From contig JABFXX010000114.1 in assembly GCA_013368795.1 (NCBI GenBank), forward strand, positions 1 to 42,875: a stretch of DNA of 42,875 nucleotides, written 5' to 3'. How positions within the stretch are numbered: the first letter of the stretch is position 1; each line of letters starts with the position of its first letter. This document shows, in pieces, positions 33,801-42,875 of this stretch. A model generated the notes under the pieces. The model saw only the letters and a program-made list of their open reading frames with translations, ran no database searches and had not been told where the DNA came from. The translations under genes were made by a program, and so were the position numbers. The DNA is from Kofleriaceae bacterium (lineage in GTDB: Bacteria > Myxococcota_A > Polyangia > Haliangiales > Haliangiaceae).

Positions 33801-34927
33801 CGAGGCGCGCAGACCGTCGCGCGTGCCGGTGCAGCGCCGCTCGCGCCGATGAACCGCTCGAGCTCGCGTGCCTGCGTGCCCGGCAGCGCCGCGCACTGCT
33901 GGTTCTGCACGGCCGCCTTTGCCACGCACATGCCGGTGCTCGCCGTCTCGGCGATGCAGAACGTCGGGGCCTTGCCGGTCGCGTCGGGGCACGCACCCGC
34001 GCAGCTCTGCGTGCAGAAGCCCGCCGCGTGGCAGCGACCGCCCGCGAAGTTGCAGTCGGCGTTGGTCGTGCACGCATCGCCGATGAACTTCGGCGTGATG
34101 CCGTGCAGGCGCGGGAACACGGTCTTGTCGTCGAGACGGACGAACGTGTAGCCCTCGGCCTCGAGCGCGGTGAGCAGGCGGTCGAGGTTGGTCGCGGTGT
34201 AGCTGTGAATGTCGTGGAACAGGATGACGCCGCCGCCGGTCGAGCGGACCTGCGACAGCACGTAGCCCTTGATGTCGCCGCGCATGTCGTCGGGGACGTA
34301 CTTGAACGTCGACTTCTTGCACGTGCCGCCGCCGGCCGCGTAGCACCAGTCGGCGCTGTCGATGTGCCAGCCGGTGACGACCCAGCCGCGGTCCTTCGCC
34401 ATCTTCATCGTGTTGCAGGTCGAGCTGCCGAACGGGAAGCGGAAGTACTTCGGCGTCTCGCCCGCGGCGCGCACGCCGGCATCGGTCAAGTCCATCTCGC
34501 GCGCGACGCGATCGAGCGACAGCGACGCGAGGTCCTGATGGTTCTGGCTGTGATTGCCCAGGATGAAGTCGGGATCCGCGGCGACCTGCCGCGCGAGCTC
34601 GGCCGCGCCCGGCACGGAGAGCTTGGAGCCGTTGATGAAGAACGTCGCCGGCGCATGGTGGCGCTTCAGGACCTCGATGACCTTCGGCGTCGTGGCCGGG
34701 TTCGGGCCGTCGTCGAACGTCAGCGCGATGCGCTTGCCAAAGCCGTTGCGGTCGGGGACGCGCACGCCGGAACAGTCCGTTCCGTCTTCCTTGCCCGGCT
34801 GCTGGCCCTCGTCGTAGGCCTGCTCGAACAGCGCGGTCTCGTCCTCGTCGCCGATCTCCTCGCCGTCTCCGATACACGACGCGACACAGGAGGCGAGGAC
34901 GACTGCGGCGAACAGCTGGCTGCGCAT
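33797..34927 (-). CDS. Lipoprotein polysaccharide deacetylase (NodB/CE4) with Cys-rich tail
   Basis: 376 residues from ATG 34927. Lipobox VASC (Cys18), then an acidic linker. The NodB domain (~65-265) has the CE4 motifs: TFDDGP 70-75, metal His126 and His130 (HSQNH), RFPFGSS 163-169, an Asp-Trp region DSADW 190-194, and LFHDIH near the end. The family removes N- or O-acetyl groups from chitin, peptidoglycan or other glycans using Zn2+. The tail (~285-376) contains about ten Cys (ACTTNADCNFAGGRCHAAGF and onward), a disulfide-rich module not typical of the enzyme family. Anchored on an envelope membrane. Likely last gene of the DyP operon, 42 bases downstream. Confidence 0.93.
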   Translation of the reverse strand: MRSQLFAAVVLASCVASCIGDGEEIGDEDETALFEQAYDEGQQPGKEDGTDCSGVRVPDRNGFGKRIALTFDDGPNPATTPKVIEVLKRHHAPATFFINGSKLSVPGAAELARQVAADPDFILGNHSQNHQDLASLSLDRVAREMDLTDAGVRAAGETPKYFRFPFGSSTCNTMKMAKDRGWVVTGWHIDSADWCYAAGGGTCKKSTFKYVPDDMRGDIKGYVLSQVRSTGGGVILFHDIHSYTATNLDRLLTALEAEGYTFVRLDDKTVFPRLHGITPKFIGDACTTNADCNFAGGRCHAAGFCTQSCAGACPDATGKAPTFCIAETASTGMCVAKAAVQNQQCAALPGTQARELERFIGASGAAPARATVCAPR

Positions 34928-34969
34928 GCGGCGCTCTCGAGCAAAGCGCGATCCATGCGCCGGGCGCTC

Positions 34970-36412
34970 TCACATGTCGCCAAGCTCGCGGTTCTGCGCA
35001 ACTTGTTCCTGGCGACTCGGGTTGCCGGCGACATCAGACCTGGATGCCGCGGCCGTCAGCGAGAGCCGCTCGAGCGCCGCGAGCGACGGCAGGAAGAAGT
35101 AGCCGCCGCCCATCACGGTGACGACACTCGGGACGTTCGCGAGGCGCAGGCGGACCGGCGAGGCCGGGATCGAGACCTCGGCCGTGCCGTCGCCGTTACC
35201 CATGATCGGGTCGGGCTCGGCGAACAGGCCCATGAAGCCGGGGTTCGACAGCCACGTCTGCTGGATGAACTCGAAGCCGCGCGCGATGCTCGCCTGCAGG
35301 CTGATGAAGTAGAGGCCGCGTGACCGGCCGTCGTCGCGACCGGCGAGCGCCTCGGCGTCGGCCATCGGCAGGCCGTAGGACCGGCCCCGGCGCAGGATGC
35401 GGTGGCGCCGGACGACGTCGAGCGACTCCTCGGCCGAGCCGCCGCGCCCGTCGCGGGGGTTCGCGCGGCGCACGTGCGACGAGATCGGGCAGCGCATGCC
35501 GTACGGATCCTCCTCGAGGTAGCCGAACGCGTTCGCGCGCTCCGGCGTCGCGTAGGTCGGGTCGTCGCGATCAGGCGACAGCACGAGCGGCGCCCCGCTC
35601 TTCCAGCGGCCGAGCAGCTTGGCGGCGAGCTTCTCGGTGAGCTCGGCGGCGGCCGCCGGGTCGCTCTCGAGCGCCCTCGCCTGCGCCGCGACGTAGCCCC
35701 AGAAGCGATCGACGTGCTGGTGGAGCTTTCGGAACACGAGGTACGAGCCATTCGCGCCGAGGTCGAAGCCGTCCCAGTGCGGACTCGCCGGCAGCTTGCC
35801 GTACGCGTTCTCGTAGCCGAGCAGGATCTCGCCGGTTGGAATCGGCGGCTCGGCGCCGGCGCGCTGCTTCGGCAGGCCCTCGATCGTCGGCTGCGACACG
35901 CCGTCCGAGAACCCGAAGTGCTCCTTGCCGCCGAGCGGGAACGAGAGCTCGGCATCGCGCACGGTCGCGCCGGCGGCAACGAGCGCCTCGCGCTGCTCGA
36001 TGACGGCGACGGCACGGCGTTCAGGATCGCGCGCGAACACCATGACGAGCACGTCGAGCTCGTTGTCGCGGCCGAGCTCCCACGTCGCTGGCTCGTCGTC
36101 GGCGAGGATGCGCGCGCGCGACGCCATGCCGTTCTTCGCCTCCTGTGGAATCGCATCGAGGACCTCCTGCGCCACGCCGAGCTTCGCGAGACCGCCGGGA
36201 GACAGCGCGATGTTGAGTCGATCGCCGTCGCCGTACTTGCCGAGCGCGGACGACGACACCTGCGGGCGCAGTGCAGCGAGCCACGCGCGAGACCGCGCGA
36301 CGTCGTCGCCGAGCGTCGCGAAGATGTACGCGGCATACGGGTGCTCGCCCCAGCCCGAGTAGACGAGGCCCTGGATATCGTCGAGATCGGCGGGTTCGGG
36401 TCGTTGCTTCAT
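34970..36412 (-). CDS. DyP-type peroxidase
   Basis: 480 residues from ATG 36412, overlapping the upstream stop by ATGA. The hallmark GFSDG is at 167-171 (catalytic Asp170) within FGFSDGVSQP. The likely proximal heme ligand is His313 in ISSHVRRANPRD. A distal Arg region follows (RRHRILRRGRSYG), then LYFISLQASIARGFEFIQQ, typical of the family. The length suggests a class C/D-like rather than the short class A/B enzyme. It oxidises dyes, phenolics or other substrates with H2O2. No signal peptide or Tat motif is seen, so it is probably cytoplasmic or exported with a partner. It is coupled to a membrane protein of unknown function, likely its functional partner. Confidence 0.95.
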   Translation of the reverse strand: MKQRPEPADLDDIQGLVYSGWGEHPYAAYIFATLGDDVARSRAWLAALRPQVSSSALGKYGDGDRLNIALSPGGLAKLGVAQEVLDAIPQEAKNGMASRARILADDEPATWELGRDNELDVLVMVFARDPERRAVAVIEQREALVAAGATVRDAELSFPLGGKEHFGFSDGVSQPTIEGLPKQRAGAEPPIPTGEILLGYENAYGKLPASPHWDGFDLGANGSYLVFRKLHQHVDRFWGYVAAQARALESDPAAAAELTEKLAAKLLGRWKSGAPLVLSPDRDDPTYATPERANAFGYLEEDPYGMRCPISSHVRRANPRDGRGGSAEESLDVVRRHRILRRGRSYGLPMADAEALAGRDDGRSRGLYFISLQASIARGFEFIQQTWLSNPGFMGLFAEPDPIMGNGDGTAEVSIPASPVRLRLANVPSVVTVMGGGYFFLPSLAALERLSLTAAASRSDVAGNPSRQEQVAQNRELGDM

Positions 36413-37680
36413 AGCTTGCGGAGCCAGGCTGCGACCTCGTCGTCGGCGAGGCCGCGATCGAGGTTCTGGCGGATCCAGATGTCGTCGCGAATGTTCTGCA
36501 CGGTCGAGTCCGGGACGCCGGTCCACCACACCTGCGTGCGGATCTGGTGGTGGCGCGTCCACTGCTTGAACGCCTCCTCGTCGCGTGCGCCCGCGCCGAG
36601 CAGCCGCTCGGTGCGAGGGAACCCGACGGTGTTCGACCACACGGCGGTGAGGCCATACGCGGCGCGATCGACGAACTCGCCGAGGTAGCTCTCCCAGCTG
36701 CCGTCGTAGTTCGAGAAGAACAGCAGGCGATGGCGCTGCTTTCCCGAGCGATCGACGAGGATCACCCAGCGCGCGAAGTGGATGCTGACGATGCCACCGA
36801 GATTGCCGCGCACGGAGTAGACGCGCGCGATCACGTCGATCGCGGCGAGCACGAAGCGAAGCGTCGCGAGCCGGAACCAGCCCGGCTTGATATCGACGAG
36901 GTGCGTGAGCTGGTTCTGCTTCACGCCGTCCTGATCCTCGAACTGCGCGAGCCCTTTGTCGTCGTGCACCGGCCGCGTGTTGACGTCGGCGGCGTCGCGC
37001 TTCTCCTTGCTGCGCAGCACGAGGTACCAGGGAATGCCGACGACGATCAGCGGGACGAACAGGACGATCAGCAGGGCGATCGCAGCGATCTTGCCGAGGA
37101 GCCAGCGCGCCTCCTGCGAGTCGTTGCCCGCGATGTTCAGGTGCGGCTCGGTCACGCGCACGTGCTCGCACAGGCGGCGCTGGATCTCGTGGCCGGGCAG
37201 ACCCTCGAGCGCCTTGCGGTTGCCGTTATCGTCGAGCGCGTTGCGGATCGCGTCGTGGACCATGCGGTCGTTCAGCACCTGCTTGCGCGGAACGCCACGG
37301 TATCCGGTGTAGAACGCCGACGCGCGGACCGCGTGCTGGCCGAGCCACACCGCGCGCGCTTCGTAGTCGCGCTCGCGCGGGGGCGGATAGCCGACGCAGC
37401 ACTCGAACACGCGATCGATCCACGGCGTCTTGCTCGCGACGAGGTCGAGATACGGCATGGTGTCGCCGTCGTGATTGGACTCCCACACGAGCAGCGCCGG
37501 CAGCTCGCGATCCTCGACAACGACAAACCGCATGAAGTGCGTGTCGGGGAGGTCGCGCGGCCGGAACAGGGGGTTGCGTTCGAGGTCGGCCGCGATCGCG
37601 GCGAGCCGATCGTCGAGCAGCTCGCGATGGCCCGGATCGATCTCGGCGATGACGGTGAGTGCCTGCGTCGCGGTTCGCAT
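36409..37680 (-). CDS. DyP-associated membrane protein with two copies of one domain
   Basis: 423 residues from ATG 37680, directly after the kinase stop. A strong hydrophobic segment at ~200-222 (IAAIALLIVLFVPLIVVGIP) separates two similar halves. Around residue 48 the first reads HFMRFVVVEDRELPALLVWE then SNHDGD..PYLDLV; around 301 the second reads HFARWVILVDRSGKQRHRLL then FFSNYDGSWESYLGEFV. Both continue to a Gly-Tyr/Phe-Pro turn, a TG(Y)xGVP/TGVP motif and an I.R.xL helix. I recognise the HFxRWV..SNYDG pattern from unannotated proteins encoded next to peroxidases, but cannot name a family. A ferredoxin-like fold as in DyP itself is possible. ATGA overlap with the peroxidase gene. Confidence 0.88.
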   Translation of the reverse strand: MRTATQALTVIAEIDPGHRELLDDRLAAIAADLERNPLFRPRDLPDTHFMRFVVVEDRELPALLVWESNHDGDTMPYLDLVASKTPWIDRVFECCVGYPPPRERDYEARAVWLGQHAVRASAFYTGYRGVPRKQVLNDRMVHDAIRNALDDNGNRKALEGLPGHEIQRRLCEHVRVTEPHLNIAGNDSQEARWLLGKIAAIALLIVLFVPLIVVGIPWYLVLRSKEKRDAADVNTRPVHDDKGLAQFEDQDGVKQNQLTHLVDIKPGWFRLATLRFVLAAIDVIARVYSVRGNLGGIVSIHFARWVILVDRSGKQRHRLLFFSNYDGSWESYLGEFVDRAAYGLTAVWSNTVGFPRTERLLGAGARDEEAFKQWTRHHQIRTQVWWTGVPDSTVQNIRDDIWIRQNLDRGLADDEVAAWLRKL

Positions 37681-40600
37681 CTACGTCGGTGGTCCTGGCA
37701 ACATCATCTCGAGCATGCGCTCGGGCTCGCGCACGCCCTCCGCGACAAGCCACGCGCGGACGCCGGCGCGCAGCGCCGCACCCTCGTCGCCGCCGACGAG
37801 CCGGCCGAGCCGATCGCGGACCGCATGCGCGAACATGTGCGCGTCGGCGGCATCGAGACCGGTCAGCGCCGCACGATAGCGAGCGATCGCCTCGTCGCGA
37901 TGGCCGAGCGCCTCGGCGTAGAGGCCCTTGCACATCGTCGCGCAGTGACCGACGAGCGGCACGCCGCCGCGCAGCCCGCGGATGTGCTTGCGCGCCTGAG
38001 CGAGTGCGTCGCGCCGCCGCGCCGACCCGGGCGCCGCCTGGACCGCGCACGCGATCGCGTGACGGACGATCGCGAGGCGCAGCAGCATGCCCTGCATCGG
38101 CGGCCGATCGACGAGCGACATGCGGATCGGCTTCCACTCGGCCTCGACGCGCGCCGTGACGTCCTCGGGGCGACCACGATAGAGCGCCAGATCGATCCGC
38201 GACGCGAGCGCGAACAGGTGCTGGAGCTGGTAGCCGCCGTCGACGCTGTGCCACGAGCCCACCGCCGCCTCGAGCTCGGCTTCGATCGCTTCGGGCTCGG
38301 CGGTCGCGAGCCACGCCGCCGGGAACGCGCAGCGCAGCGTCACCGCGGTGTAGCGACTGCCGCCGCGCGCCGCTGCCTCGGCCATCGCGGGCACGCGCCG
38401 CGACAGCTCGCCGATCTCGCCGAGGTAGTAGAGCGACCAGCAGCAGAACATCGTCACGGTATCGAGCTCGAAGCCGGCGCGGCCGACGACGGCGCGATAG
38501 CTCGCGATCGCCTCGGAGAACTGCGCGAGCGCCGAGCGGAACCGGTTGTGGATGAAGAAGTCGACAAACCCCTTCGTCGTCATCAGCTGCGCCGGCGCGG
38601 GCGCCTCGTCGAGCGTCTTCGTCATCTCGTCGAGCCGCGCGAGCAGGCGCTCGGCGCGCTTCGACTTCGCAGTCGCGGCGAGAAAGTCGACCTCGAGCGC
38701 GATCGCACGCGACACGCGCCATCGCTCGCCGAGGCGCAGCGCCGACAGCAGGAATCGGCCGCCGAAGTCCATGCCGCGGAACGTGTCGACCATCGCGAGG
38801 CCGAACGACACGCCCTCGCACACGTCGACGCGCGTCAGCTCCGCCTGGCTGATCTCGGCGAGCGAGCGCGGCTTGAACCCGAGCCCGCGGATGCGCAGCC
38901 ACGCGCGGCGCAGCAGCATCGACACGAGCGCGCGCATCGGCGTCTTTGCCATCGCGAGCCCGACGCCGGCGAGCACCTTGCGGGTCAGCTCGAGGCCCTC
39001 CTTGACGTAGCCCGACTGGAGCAACGAGCCCGCAGCGCGTCGCTGCAGCTCGAGCGCGGTCGGCGCGTCGGCGCCGTTCGATGCCTCGAGGAACTGGTGC
39101 GCGGCATCGCGCGGCCGGCCGGCATCGGCAAGCGCGTCGGCGAGCTGCGTGCGCAACGCGCGCCGTTCGGCCTCGGTCCACTGCGGCCCCATGAGCGCGA
39201 TCGCGTACCACCGCGACGATCGATCGAAGTCGAGGCGCGCACGTGCGTCGTCGCCGGCGCGCTTGGCATACAGCGCGGCGTGCTCGAGATCGCCGGCTCC
39301 ATACCAGTGACGCGCGAGCTGCTCGGCGGTCCCGCTCCCCGACAGCGACAGCGCGAGCGTGCGGTGATGTCGCGCGCGCCGCTCGGTGGTCAGCTGACCG
39401 AGCAGTGTGCGGCGGATGCGCTCGTGGTGCGTCTCGATCGTGTCGTCGCCACGCGAGCCCGCAACACGCAGCACGCGCTGCGCCCTCAGCTGCGAGAGCA
39501 GCCGCGACAGCTCCGTCGACGACACCGCACCGAGCGATGCGAGTACGCGACGTGGCAACGGCTCGCCGGCGACCGCGACGATCTCCGCGATCAGCCGTCC
39601 GGACTCGCCGAGCGAGTCGATGCGCTCCGACAGCATCGCGTCGAGGCCCTTGCCCGCGATCTCGTCGAGGCTGCGGCCCTGCACGTAGCGCGTCAGCTCG
39701 AGCAAGAACAACGGGCTGCCGTCGGCCTCGCGCACGAGCTTGTGCGCGGTCTCGGCGTGACCCTCGCCGAGCTGCGAGGTCGCGATCGCCAGCGCGGCCT
39801 CCTCGGACAGTGGCGCGAGGTCGAGCACCGCCTTCTCCGCGGCCATCCGCTGGACGAGCTCGATCACCGCTTCGCTGCCCTCGACGCGCGTCGCGAGCAC
39901 GAGCAGCAGTGCCGGCGGATCGGGCGCGCGCATCAGATCGGCGAGCAGCGCCATCGTGTCGCGATCGACCCACTGCATGTCGTCGAGGAACAGCACCGCG
40001 GTGTGCCGTCTGCCGAGCCTCTGCAGCGTCTCGCGCAGCGCATCGAACGCCGCCGTTCGGCGCGCCTGTGGATCGGCGACGACGCGTGCCCTCGGTGCAC
40101 TCGCGACCACCGGCACGCGATCGAGCACCGGGAACAGCATCGACAGCAGCGACGCGTCGCGCGGCAGCAGCCTCTGCGCGACCTCCTCGGGCTGCGCGAG
40201 CCACCAGTCGCTGAGCTCGTCGATCAGATGGTCGATCGCCTTGTACGGCACGTCCTCGCGATCGAGACACCGTCCGCGCAGGACCAGCGCATCGGGATGC
40301 GTCGCGCGCACGCGCTCGAGAAATCGCGACACGAGCGCCGTCTTGCCAATCCCCGACGGAGACCGCACGACCGCGACCGATGCCTTGCCCTTCTCGAGCG
40401 GCGCGAGCAGCGCCTCGAGCACGCCAAGCTCGGCCTCGCGCCCGGTGAACCCGCCGTCGCGCGAGATGCTCAGCGTCGGCAAGCTCGTGCGCTCGATATC
40501 GGCGACGCCGAGCCGGCTCAGCAGCACCGACCCAGTCGGCCGATCCGCCGGGTCGCGCTCGAGCAGCTCTACACACAACTGATCGAGATCCGCCGGCACG

Positions 40601-41424
40601 CCATCGGCCAGCTGCGACGGCCGCACCGCCTTCTCGGTCTGCTTCTCGAACAGCACCTTCATCGGCGAGCCCTCGAACGGCAGCCGCCCGGTCAGCGCCT
40701 GGAACACCACGACGCCGAGCGCATACCAGTCGGCCGCCGGCGTCAGCGCGACATCGCCGGCGCACTGCTCGGGCGCCATGTACGCGACCGTCCCTACCAC
40801 TTCCTCGCTGCCGTGCTTGCGCTCGAGCTCCGCGACGAGCCCGAAGTCGAGCAACACCACGCGCCCATCGCTCGTGACCTGGATGTTCGACGGTTTGACG
40901 TCGCGGTGGATCTTGCCCGCCGCATGCAGCGCATGCAGCCCGCGCCCGAGCTGCGGCAACGCCGCCCTCAGCTTCGCGACGTCGCACGCCGGCTGCGCGG
41001 CGCGGACCCTCGGCGGCGTCTCGCTCGCTCCACCGATCGGTCCCGACCCGCTCGGCATCGACAGCGTCGCCATCGGCATCGGCGTGTGGATCGTCGACGC
41101 GATCGCGAGCACGTCATCCACTCGCCGCGACCACAGATGCCCGAGCAGGTCGACACCGTCGAGCAGCTCCATCGTGAAGAAGCACGACTCGTCGGCGACG
41201 ACGAGCTCGTACAGCGCGACGAGGTTTGGATGCGACAGGTCTGCGAGCGCCCGAAACTCGCGCTTGAGCCGATACACCTTCTCGACGTCGGGCGACGCGA
41301 TCGTCTTCAGCGCGACCTTCTGGCTGCGCTCGACGTCCTCGACCTCGTACACCACGCCCATACCACCCGCACCGATCCGGCGAACGACCTGGTAGCGGTC
41401 GATGGTACCGACAAGCTCCGTCAT
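37681..41424 (-). CDS. Ser/Thr protein kinase fused to STAND-like ATPase and TPR-type C-terminus
   Basis: 1247 residues from ATG 41424; the frame is open 8 codons further but those codons look non-coding. Kinase ~8-300: GAGGMG 18-23, Lys40, HRDVKPSN 173-180, DFG 193-195, APE 217-219. A ~45-residue Ser/Pro/Met/Gly-rich insertion (~105-148) sits between the hinge and the catalytic loop, longer than in the paralogue at 4779-8282. The ATPase module begins FTGRE (326-330), with P-loop SPSGIGKT 355-362 (Ser replaces the first Gly) and Walker [10 protein letters not shown]. The remaining ~700 residues are helical TPR-like repeats. Cytoplasmic. It heads the peroxidase genes with zero spacing, so it probably senses or controls oxidative conditions (inference). 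Confidence 0.95.
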   Translation of the reverse strand: MTELVGTIDRYQVVRRIGAGGMGVVYEVEDVERSQKVALKTIASPDVEKVYRLKREFRALADLSHPNLVALYELVVADESCFFTMELLDGVDLLGHLWSRRVDDVLAIASTIHTPMPMATLSMPSGSGPIGGASETPPRVRAAQPACDVAKLRAALPQLGRGLHALHAAGKIHRDVKPSNIQVTSDGRVVLLDFGLVAELERKHGSEEVVGTVAYMAPEQCAGDVALTPAADWYALGVVVFQALTGRLPFEGSPMKVLFEKQTEKAVRPSQLADGVPADLDQLCVELLERDPADRPTGSVLLSRLGVADIERTSLPTLSISRDGGFTGREAELGVLEALLAPLEKGKASVAVVRSPSGIGKTALVSRFLERVRATHPDALVLRGRCLDREDVPYKAIDHLIDELSDWWLAQPEEVAQRLLPRDASLLSMLFPVLDRVPVVASAPRARVVADPQARRTAAFDALRETLQRLGRRHTAVLFLDDMQWVDRDTMALLADLMRAPDPPALLLVLATRVEGSEAVIELVQRMAAEKAVLDLAPLSEEAALAIATSQLGEGHAETAHKLVREADGSPLFLLELTRYVQGRSLDEIAGKGLDAMLSERIDSLGESGRLIAEIVAVAGEPLPRRVLASLGAVSSTELSRLLSQLRAQRVLRVAGSRGDDTIETHHERIRRTLLGQLTTERRARHHRTLALSLSGSGTAEQLARHWYGAGDLEHAALYAKRAGDDARARLDFDRSSRWYAIALMGPQWTEAERRALRTQLADALADAGRPRDAAHQFLEASNGADAPTALELQRRAAGSLLQSGYVKEGLELTRKVLAGVGLAMAKTPMRALVSMLLRRAWLRIRGLGFKPRSLAEISQAELTRVDVCEGVSFGLAMVDTFRGMDFGGRFLLSALRLGERWRVSRAIALEVDFLAATAKSKRAERLLARLDEMTKTLDEAPAPAQLMTTKGFVDFFIHNRFRSALAQFSEAIASYRAVVGRAGFELDTVTMFCCWSLYYLGEIGELSRRVPAMAEAAARGGSRYTAVTLRCAFPAAWLATAEPEAIEAELEAAVGSWHSVDGGYQLQHLFALASRIDLALYRGRPEDVTARVEAEWKPIRMSLVDRPPMQGMLLRLAIVRHAIACAVQAAPGSARRRDALAQARKHIRGLRGGVPLVGHCATMCKGLYAEALGHRDEAIARYRAALTGLDAADAHMFAHAVRDRLGRLVGGDEGAALRAGVRAWLVAEGVREPERMLEMMLPGPPT

Positions 41425-41466
41425 CCCCGCTTCGCGAGCGTACAACAATCGCCAACGCCAGCGGGC

Positions 41467-42207
41467 TCAGCCGCCGCGAAGACGACGCGCGAGCTGGCTC
41501 ATCGGATACACGCTCGCGCGAATTCCGTTCCGGATACCGAGAGGTCGCAACGCTCGCCCCTGGCGAAACATCGACGCGCGCAGCGTTCGATCGTCGTCGG
41601 CAAACCGCTCGACGAGGCGCAGCTCCGCAACCTCGATCGAGCTCCCGCCGCCGTGCACGCTCAGCACGAGCCGCGCACGATCTGCGGCGAGATCCGAATC
41701 GAGTCTCGCGATCCGATCCACTCCGCGGTCCCGCGATCCCACCACCGGCGCCTTGATCCGGAAGATCGCCGGCCCCGTCCGGCTCACCCACCAGGGTGTC
41801 ACGCTCGAGTACTCGTTCGCGAGATAGTCGCCGACGTCCGTCTTCGCGCGATCGCGCGCCGCCGTCGTGAACGACTCGAACGATCCAAGCAGCAGATCCT
41901 GATCGCCGACGCGTCCATCGCGATCGAACGTCTTCTGCATGCGGATGTCGAACCCGAGCACGTCGGTCCCGCTCGTCCGCTGACCCTCGAACGCGCCCGA
42001 CAGCCGCACGAGCGCGGGCCCGGCGAGCACCGGTCCGATCACCGGATCCCTCGCCGTGATCTCCGCCCGACACACGATGCCCTCGGCGTGCACGGCCCTC
42101 GCGCGGCGATACAAGCTTACCCAGAACACGAAGAAGCCGATCACCAATCCGATCGCTGCACCGAGGACAAACAAGATCCCCAGTCCCACACCCGCGAGGA
42201 CTCGCAC
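41467..42207 (-). CDS. N-terminally anchored protein with catalase-like sequence features
   Basis: About 246 residues from GTG 42207; GTG 42213 is equally possible. The first ~28 residues are a transmembrane anchor (VLAGVGLGILFVLGAAIGLV then IGFFVFWVSLYRRA). The body reads ALVRLSGAFEGQRTSGTDVL, GFDIRMQ, then GDQDLLLGSFESF and TPWWVSRTGPAIFRIK. The order R-L-S ... D-V-L-G-F-x-I-R ... G-D-x-D-L-L-L recalls catalase-fold proteins (RFS..., D.RGFA..., GNWDL), and small catalase-related proteins with 'PDVLGLAxR...DLLLA'. No proximal Tyr motif (R.F.Y) is evident, so catalase activity is doubtful. It lies upstream of the kinase/DyP operon, 42 bases before its start. Confidence 0.75.
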   Translation of the reverse strand: MRVLAGVGLGILFVLGAAIGLVIGFFVFWVSLYRRARAVHAEGIVCRAEITARDPVIGPVLAGPALVRLSGAFEGQRTSGTDVLGFDIRMQKTFDRDGRVGDQDLLLGSFESFTTAARDRAKTDVGDYLANEYSSVTPWWVSRTGPAIFRIKAPVVGSRDRGVDRIARLDSDLAADRARLVLSVHGGGSSIEVAELRLVERFADDDRTLRASMFRQGRALRPLGIRNGIRASVYPMSQLARRLRGG

Positions 42208-42310
42208 GCCCACGATCGTCGCCGCGCACACGCATGAACGCAAGCCGCGCCGGCCGATCTGCGTGCCGCGCCCCCTCGTGGGCTCGATAGGATGAGGGGG
42301 ATGCGCGTCT

Positions 42311-42875
42311 CGATCGATCGAAATCGATAGCCGGCGAGGCCTCGATAATTCGATGTCAGATCGGTCGTGTCCCGCGTGGGACGACGAGCCTGGAGTGTTG
42401 CGAGAGGCCCGAATGGCGGCGCACCGGGCCACTCGGCGCGCCGCAGACCGGCGAGTACTCGAACAGCTCGAGGTCGAGACCACTCGTGCCCGACGAGCTT
42501 GGAGACCATCCTATTTCGGAACGCGGTGCTGTACGGAATCACTAAGTCCTGATGCCCAGCGCGTGGTGACTACGAGCGACAACTATCCTGGCGCATAGGG
42601 GGACTGTTGCGAGAGGCCGATTCCTAAGGGCGGCGCGCCGGGCCACTCGGCCCTTGCGCGCGCCGCAGACCGACGAGTACTCGATGAGCTCGAGGTCGAG
42701 ACCGCTCGTGCCCGACGTGGAGATCGATCGAAATCGATAGCCGGCGAAGCTGGATGAGAAAGGTCGATGTCGAGGTCGTCGTGTCCCGCGTGGGACAACG
42801 AGCCTGGACTGGTTCCGGGACCCATTCCGAAGGGCGGCGCGCGGGCCACTCGGCCCGGGCGCGCGCCGCAGTCCG
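42311..42875. repeat. Array of ~207-bp imperfect tandem repeats with conserved hairpins, non-coding
   Basis: Three copies of a GC-rich hairpin block occur at ~42396-42510, 42605-42718 and ~42805-42875 (cut by the edge), about 204-214 bases apart. Each contains GGCGGCGC, GGGCCACTCGGCCC (copy 1 ends differently) and CGCCGCAGACCG-like ends. Copies 2 and 3 form an outer stem GGCGCGC/GCGCGCC around GGGCC-ACTC-GGCCC. A second block occurs twice: GATCGATCGAAATCGATAGC (42312, 42722) and the hairpin GTCCC-GCGT-GGGAC (42369, 42783), 410-414 bases apart, or two periods. The middle unit has unrelated sequence there (42511-42604). No convincing gene is present in 42208-42875. It could encode structured RNA or be an intergenic repeat family. 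Confidence 0.8.

Noticed and set aside
36547..42237. A plus-strand open frame of nearly 1,900 codons
   Set aside because: It is antisense to four minus-strand genes with clear motifs (DyP partner, kinase, catalase-like protein). Its Arg/Leu/His-rich composition is the usual reverse shadow of GC-rich coding sequence.
42141..42849. Short open frames in the right-hand repeat region
   Set aside because: They run through hairpins and repeat boundaries, have skewed composition and differ between repeat copies, so coding is unlikely.
42311..42875. CRISPR array
   Set aside because: The repeats are about 207 bases apart, imperfect and internally structured, with no short direct repeats, regular spacers or cas genes.

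Overview
The window reads as a piece of a GC-rich, predatory/social deltaproteobacterial-type chromosome, most likely Myxococcota (inference). The pointers are: many secreted lipoproteins; a 'Myxococcus cysteine-rich' repeat protein with a fibro-slime domain; three Hanks-type Ser/Thr kinases, two of them fused to STAND-like ATPase/TPR modules; an FHA-containing sigma-54 activator; and hybrid histidine kinases. I see no rRNA, tRNA, CRISPR or transposase genes. Genes are densely packed, often with ATGA/GTGA start-stop overlaps.

Region 1 (1-10085). A truncated outer-membrane barrel gene on the minus strand is followed by a small frameshifted gene. Then comes a plus-strand run: small membrane protein, FHA/AAA+ sigma-54 activator, FAD-linked oxidase, STAND-type Ser/Thr kinase, caspase-like protease, and a 199-residue protein with a duplicated hydrophobic segment and a C-terminal beta-rich domain. 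A sigma-54-like -24/-12 element precedes the run and another precedes the caspase gene. I read this as a possible kinase -> FHA activator -> sigma-54 -> caspase/effector circuit; it is the best candidate for an undescribed system.

Region 2 (10086-24219). This is mostly cell-envelope material. A three-gene coupled operon carries a BNR-propeller protein with a C-terminal dockerin-like EF-hand pair, a lipoprotein that looks cohesin-like, and a small outer-membrane barrel. Next are a TPR/PEGA-type protein with its membrane-anchored neighbour, several lipoproteins, the Cys-rich/fibro-slime lipoprotein, an SDR-type protein coupled to a DUF4336-like protein, and a flavin amine oxidase.

Region 3 (24336-33800). 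A signalling island. On the minus strand a coupled operon runs heme oxygenase -> stand-alone B12-binding protein with the CarH-type W-x9-EH photoreceptor signature -> unknown helical protein -> CheB/CheR-PAS fusion -> Ser/Thr kinase with a GspC-like periplasmic PDZ domain. Divergent from it are two coupled hybrid histidine kinases. No phytochrome lies in the window, so the expected user of biliverdin is missing.

Region 4 (33797-42207, minus strand). A membrane protein with catalase-like sequence features, a second STAND-type kinase, a membrane protein made of two copies of one domain, a DyP peroxidase, and a lipoprotein polysaccharide deacetylase.

Region 5 (42311-42875). A non-coding array of roughly 207-bp imperfect repeats with conserved GC-rich hairpins, running off the right edge.
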